Source: Uranotaenia lowii (taxonomy: Eukaryota; Arthropoda; Insecta; Diptera; Culicidae). From it: a stretch of DNA of 64,000 nt. A program made the translations under genes and the position numbers. The notes under the pieces were generated by a model. The model was not told the origin of the DNA and made no database searches. It saw only the letters and a list, made by a program, of their open reading frames with translations. Of this stretch, positions 60,001-64,000 are shown piece after piece. The DNA lies in assembly GCF_029784155.1 (NCBI RefSeq), contig NC_073693.1, positions 25,642,002-25,706,001 on the forward strand. The letters are read 5' to 3'. Each line of letters starts with the position of its first letter. The first letter of the stretch is position 1.

Positions 60001-61750
60001 ATGATTTTTTTTATAATTATCAGTTTCTTTTTAATCTTTTGAGCCTGAAATGAAAAAATGTTTGAACCGCTTTTGAATCAATCAGTTAATCATTAAATCA
60101 ATTTAAATCGTAATTCAAAATTGATTTAAATTTTTTTCAAAAATTACTCTTGGAAAAAACATTGGAATCAATTTTAAATTTTTTTGAAATAATTTTTAAA
60201 AAATTTAAATCAACTTCGAATCAAAACTTTTTTTTCAATGGTTTTGTACTATTTTTTATCATTTTGAAATATTCTAAGAATTTTTTTTCAAAACATTAAG
60301 AAACCGTTTTATTTCATTAAATTTATTCTATTTTGTGGTACATCTTTTTAGAGTTCAATTCTTTTCAAATTATTTTTGAAACATTTTTAAATGATACTTG
60401 AAGAACTTTTAAAACGTTTTCGATTTTTTTTTGTATCAGTTTTCAATAACTTTTGAACAATTTTGAATCATTCATGATGAATTTTTGATGAATTTTTAAC
60501 GAATTTTTGAAATTTTGTTAATCAATTTTCTTTTTAATTTCTCAATTTTTATTTACTGTTTCATAATTCAGTCAAAATTGAGATAAGATTTTATTTTTTA
60601 CTCATTTTTAAATCATTTTCGGATTTCTTTCAAACATTTCTGTATCTTTTATGAACTATTTTCTGATCATATTATTATGACTTTTGAATAACTTTAGACT
60701 CACTTTTGAACCATGTTGAAATTTTTTTAACTGTCTCAATTTCTTGTTTTATAATTTCAAAACTATTTTTGAATCATTTCAGTATACTTTTCTTCTCAAT
60801 AATTATTATGAAACCATTTTAAAAATTTATTTTTGTAATATTTTGCATCATTTTTATAGTTCCAAATCATTTTTCACTTATTTATTTTTGTTAGATTTGA
60901 ATCAGTTTTAATTCCTGTTTAAATGAGCTTTCGAATCATTTTAGAATGACGAATAATTTTTAAATAATTTTAGATTTGCAGTGTTCTTGAAAAGATTGTC
61001 AGGAGATATTTTAAAATAATAAGTAACGATTGAAAAAGGTTAAAACATTACCCATTTAAGACAAATTTTGAATGTTTTTTTTTTAAGGAAAAAAATGTAA
61101 TGTATAACTTGCTTTGAATTTTTTTTATCCAATTTGAAATTATTTTGAATTAGTTTCAAATCAATTTTAAAGTTTTTGTGGATTATCGTTCTTTAATTTT
61201 TTTTTAAATATATGTCATTTTTTATAAGTTTTTCATCATTTATTTGTCTTTTTAGTTTTTTTTTATAAATCATTCATTTGAAACGGCTCAAAACTTTTTA
61301 GTATTGTCATTTTTACTTTTTTTTTAAATTATAATTTTCAATTCAAATTTTTTTGTATAGTTTTTCAAAGTGACAATCATTTTTGAATTTATTTTAACAA
61401 ATTTATTTTCGTTTGTTCTTGATCACTTTTGAAACATTTTTAAATAAGTTTTTCAAACATTTAAAAAGTATGGATAATAATTTTTTTCAATAAACTTGAA
61501 ATTTGGCAATGTTTTAGAAAAGAATTGCAAGATTTTTTCAAGTGATATTTTTTTATAATTTGTAACGATTTGAAAAATGGTTTGAAAATGAATCATATTA
61601 AGATTAATTTTGATAGTTTTTTTTCCAAATTATTAATGTTTGATTTGCTTCGAATATTTCAATCAAATTTTAAATATTTTTTGCATCAGTTTTGAATTAA
61701 TTTGAAGTGTTTATGAATTATCATTTAAAACATTTAAATTGAATCATTTG
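57061..61750 (+). repeat. degenerate 11-bp field D, TTTTTGAATCA
   Basis: Words of the form TTTTTGAATCA, ACTTTTGAATA and ACTTTTGACTC recur at multiples of 11 bases. A larger block containing GGCAATGTTTTCGAAA-like words recurs near 58205, 59945, 60975 and 61500, so higher-order duplication is likely. AT-rich throughout with no coding signal. Confidence 0.75.
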
Positions 61751-62400
61751 AAAAAAAAAACAAGGAATCATCATTCACATTTCCCCATGTGCGAGCAATA
61801 TAATTGCATTACATGACATATTTTTGATTTCGTAAATTAATTGAACCTTTGATATTTCAACAAACATAAGCCAAATCGATTCACAGTTTTCAACAAAGTT
61901 GTTGAATGATTTAAAATCTCTTTTATGAGATATTGCTAGACTTTATTTAATGATGTCAGAAATAGTTGTAATTTTATCTAATTCAATTTCTAAATTGATG
62001 AATAATTTAATTTTTTGGGCGTTGTATCTCTGAAACAAGAAGAAAAAAAAATTATTCAAAATGAGGTTTAAGTAAAAAAATAGCTTTATTATCATCTTCA
62101 AAATTTCATCAAAAAACGACTCCAAAATTATATTAAAAATGGTCTGAGTTCTCTTTTGAATCATATTCTCTGACTTTTTCTACCTTTTTTGCTAATCTTT
62201 TGAAGGCCACCCTTCAAATTCAAGTTTTTGTTGCTTACGAAAATAAGATATTACTTGAAGCATCGTTAAAAGATTGGAAGCCGATTTAAAAAAAAATCAC
62301 AGAAAAAATCAGATGTCAGCGAAAAAAGATACTTTAAATATTTCGCCAATAGCATTTCAACCTTTAAATTTTTTTAAAATAATTTTTCATAATTATTTGT
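61751..62400. other. AT-rich DNA, no gene seen
   Basis: A/T-rich transition. A 73-codon minus-strand frame (61943-62164) is Ile/Phe/Asn-rich with no recognisable motif. Confidence 0.4.
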
Positions 62401-64000
62401 AAAACAACACTACTTTTAAGTTGAAATCGAATAAAATTTACTCGTTCATTTTTGTTCAAATATCGACCTGTACGCCCCTTTTCGGAAGCTATCAAAATTT
62501 TCAAACAAGTTTGAATAGACCCAATCATAACGTCTTAATCCATCATTTGAAGTGTACTTCCATCAACAGACTTAAAAGACAGCACTACCTCTCCCCATTC
62601 CGGTTGCAATATCTTCGCTCGTCCAGACCTGACTTTCCCGAGTGTTTTGCTCCAAATCCGTGAAGAATTTATCACGCTTGGGCTTCCTCCCAAGACGAAA
62701 GAAATTCTCAACAGCCCCATTATCGCTTCGATTGACTTGCCCGGTTTAGCTACAGAAAATCCCATTTGTTTTGCTGAAGTTTTTTTTTCATCTTTTTGGT
62801 GAACCAAACTCACAACTGGAAGGAATCCCAAAAACTGGCACACGACAGCTAACTAGTCAGGCAGAGATTCAGAGATGCACCACCACGTTCGAATCCCAAA
62901 AGCCAAGAGCTGTGTGGTTTTCTCTATTGTGGACTCCTAGCAGAAGCATCAGTCAATGTTGGCAGAAGCGGAAATAATAGCGAGAAAGTACTTTTACAAA
63001 TAAATAAATAAACAGAAAGGGAATTATCGGTGGCAAAATAATACTCCACCGTTTGTTCATCTGTGGCCGTCCATTTCAGTCGTGTTCGTTGCAAGGGAAT
63101 TCAAGAGCACTACTTCCCCGGGAGACCGAAAGTGGGGAAAAAAGTGGCTCCAGACACTGAGAAAACATAAAGGCAATGCTTGAAGTTCGATTTGAATTCT
63201 ATTACTCGAAGCGCGTCCAAATCCGAGTCGAATAAGCGGAGAGGGTGGTCCTTTGAGCTGGTTTCGGAACGGTTTTCGGTCCTTCGAACCAGTCAATCGA
63301 ATCGAAAATCGTCACCAGAGTTTTTTTTTCGTCCTTCGGGAGTTTATTGAAGCGAAAAATCTCGACACACCCTGGTGGGATTTTTTCGAGCAAAGGAATG
63401 AATAAACACTTCAGACTGGTTGTTGGGAATAAAAAACGCCGGGCAACAAATCCACCACCAAGCTCTAGAAACAACAGAAAAAGAGTAAAACCTTCGAGTG
63501 CAGCTTCCACCGCATTTGTAGTGGGAAAAAAAAACCTGTTAAGAGTAATATCAGCAAAAATTGTGTCTTCAGTGGCGTTTAGAAAATGGCAATCGAGGCT
63601 CCCCACTAACAGTTGGAAGCATCGCAGTGGCTCCTGATCGAAATATTTTTCCCGAATAAACAAAAACAAATGTTCCGGGGACAAAATCCAAAGGGGCGCG
63701 TCTCGCAGCTTCCACCTCGATCCAGAATGAAGTGGACCAGCAGCCATGAATGCCATTGAACCGAGATGAGTCCACTCGTTTGAATTTTTCTCGCGCTATC
63801 GCAAACTTTTTTTTTCTTTTGAATCCACCGTTGATTTTTTTCTCGCCTCAGAGCGAAGCTAACGTTTTTTTTAAAGCTTCGAAAAGATGGAAAGCTATGG
63901 ATAAAAATCCGATATCCACAGAGCCATATCCTAGAAGTGAAAAGGAAAAAACTCAGCTCTCGAACGCGCACAGAGCTGGAGGTGATTCGGGTTATTCAAA
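62401..64000. other. unique GC-richer island, cut by window end
   Basis: Unique sequence. The longest frame, 184 codons on the minus strand (63202-63756), has no domain I recognise and overlaps other frames of similar length. Contains a short (AAAT)n tract near 62997-63013 and no G6 word. Confidence 0.5.

Noticed and set aside
63202..63756. 184-codon minus-strand frame
   Set aside because: No recognisable domain, overlaps several other frames of similar length, and shows no supporting signals.

Overview
This is eukaryotic, AT-rich, repeat-dominated non-coding DNA. I find no protein-coding gene, rRNA or intact tRNA that I can support with confidence. The style suggests an insect, most likely a mosquito-like dipteran: MITE-type inverted-repeat elements, a short 5'-truncated tRNA-derived SINE with target-site duplications, and moderately GC-rich islands set in a sea of A/T simple sequence. 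That assignment is an inference. The window could be a very large intron or an intergenic region.

Layout: AT-rich edge (1-475); 9-bp satellite TTTTTGTCA (476-3556); unique island (3557-5260); AT-rich DNA holding a MITE (6422-6885), a diverged ~142-bp tandem array (7290-8950) and a second inverted-repeat element (9227-9814); island (11561-14660); 9-bp satellite TTTTGACAA (14712-16668) running tail-to-tail into a TTTTTGTCA array (16684-17795); island (17796-21092); the TTTTGACAA family inverted (21093-22412); island (22413-24941); a short TTTTGACAA array (24942-25662); island (25663-28110); degenerate AT-rich DNA with a TTTCTCAAA 9-bp array (28111-32580); island (32581-35340); MITE (35348-35826); SINE (36331-36519); degenerate AT-rich higher-order repeats (36520-41480) around an 11-bp AGAAGACTTCT array (39321-40370); island (42181-45080); 11-bp CTTCTGGAAGG array (45081-47120); island (47121-48480); decayed 11-bp DNA with higher-order repeats (48481-52085); a tandemly duplicated MITE block (52086-53280); island (53601-57060); a degenerate 11-bp TTTTTGAATCA field (57061-61750); island (62401-64000).

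Two patterns stand out. First, a 14-base word, GWRAGGGGGGATGW, occurs 14 times on both strands, with two looser copies. It lies only in the unique islands and never in the repeats, with a cluster of four at 33.1-34.3 kb. Sixteen of the roughly two dozen runs of six G (or C) in the window sit in this context. It behaves like a dispersed cis-element and is the best candidate for an undescribed system. Second, the simple arrays divide by period: every 9-bp array lies left of 31 kb and every 11-bp array lies right of 39 kb. The two main 9-bp families are CAAWWWTGA variants (AAA versus TTT in the middle), so they look related.

The many long open frames across the 9-bp arrays are artefacts: a 9-bp unit without a stop codon stays open in its frame indefinitely. 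The only coding candidate I list is a weak one, a minus-strand open stretch at 18240-18484 with splice-like borders.
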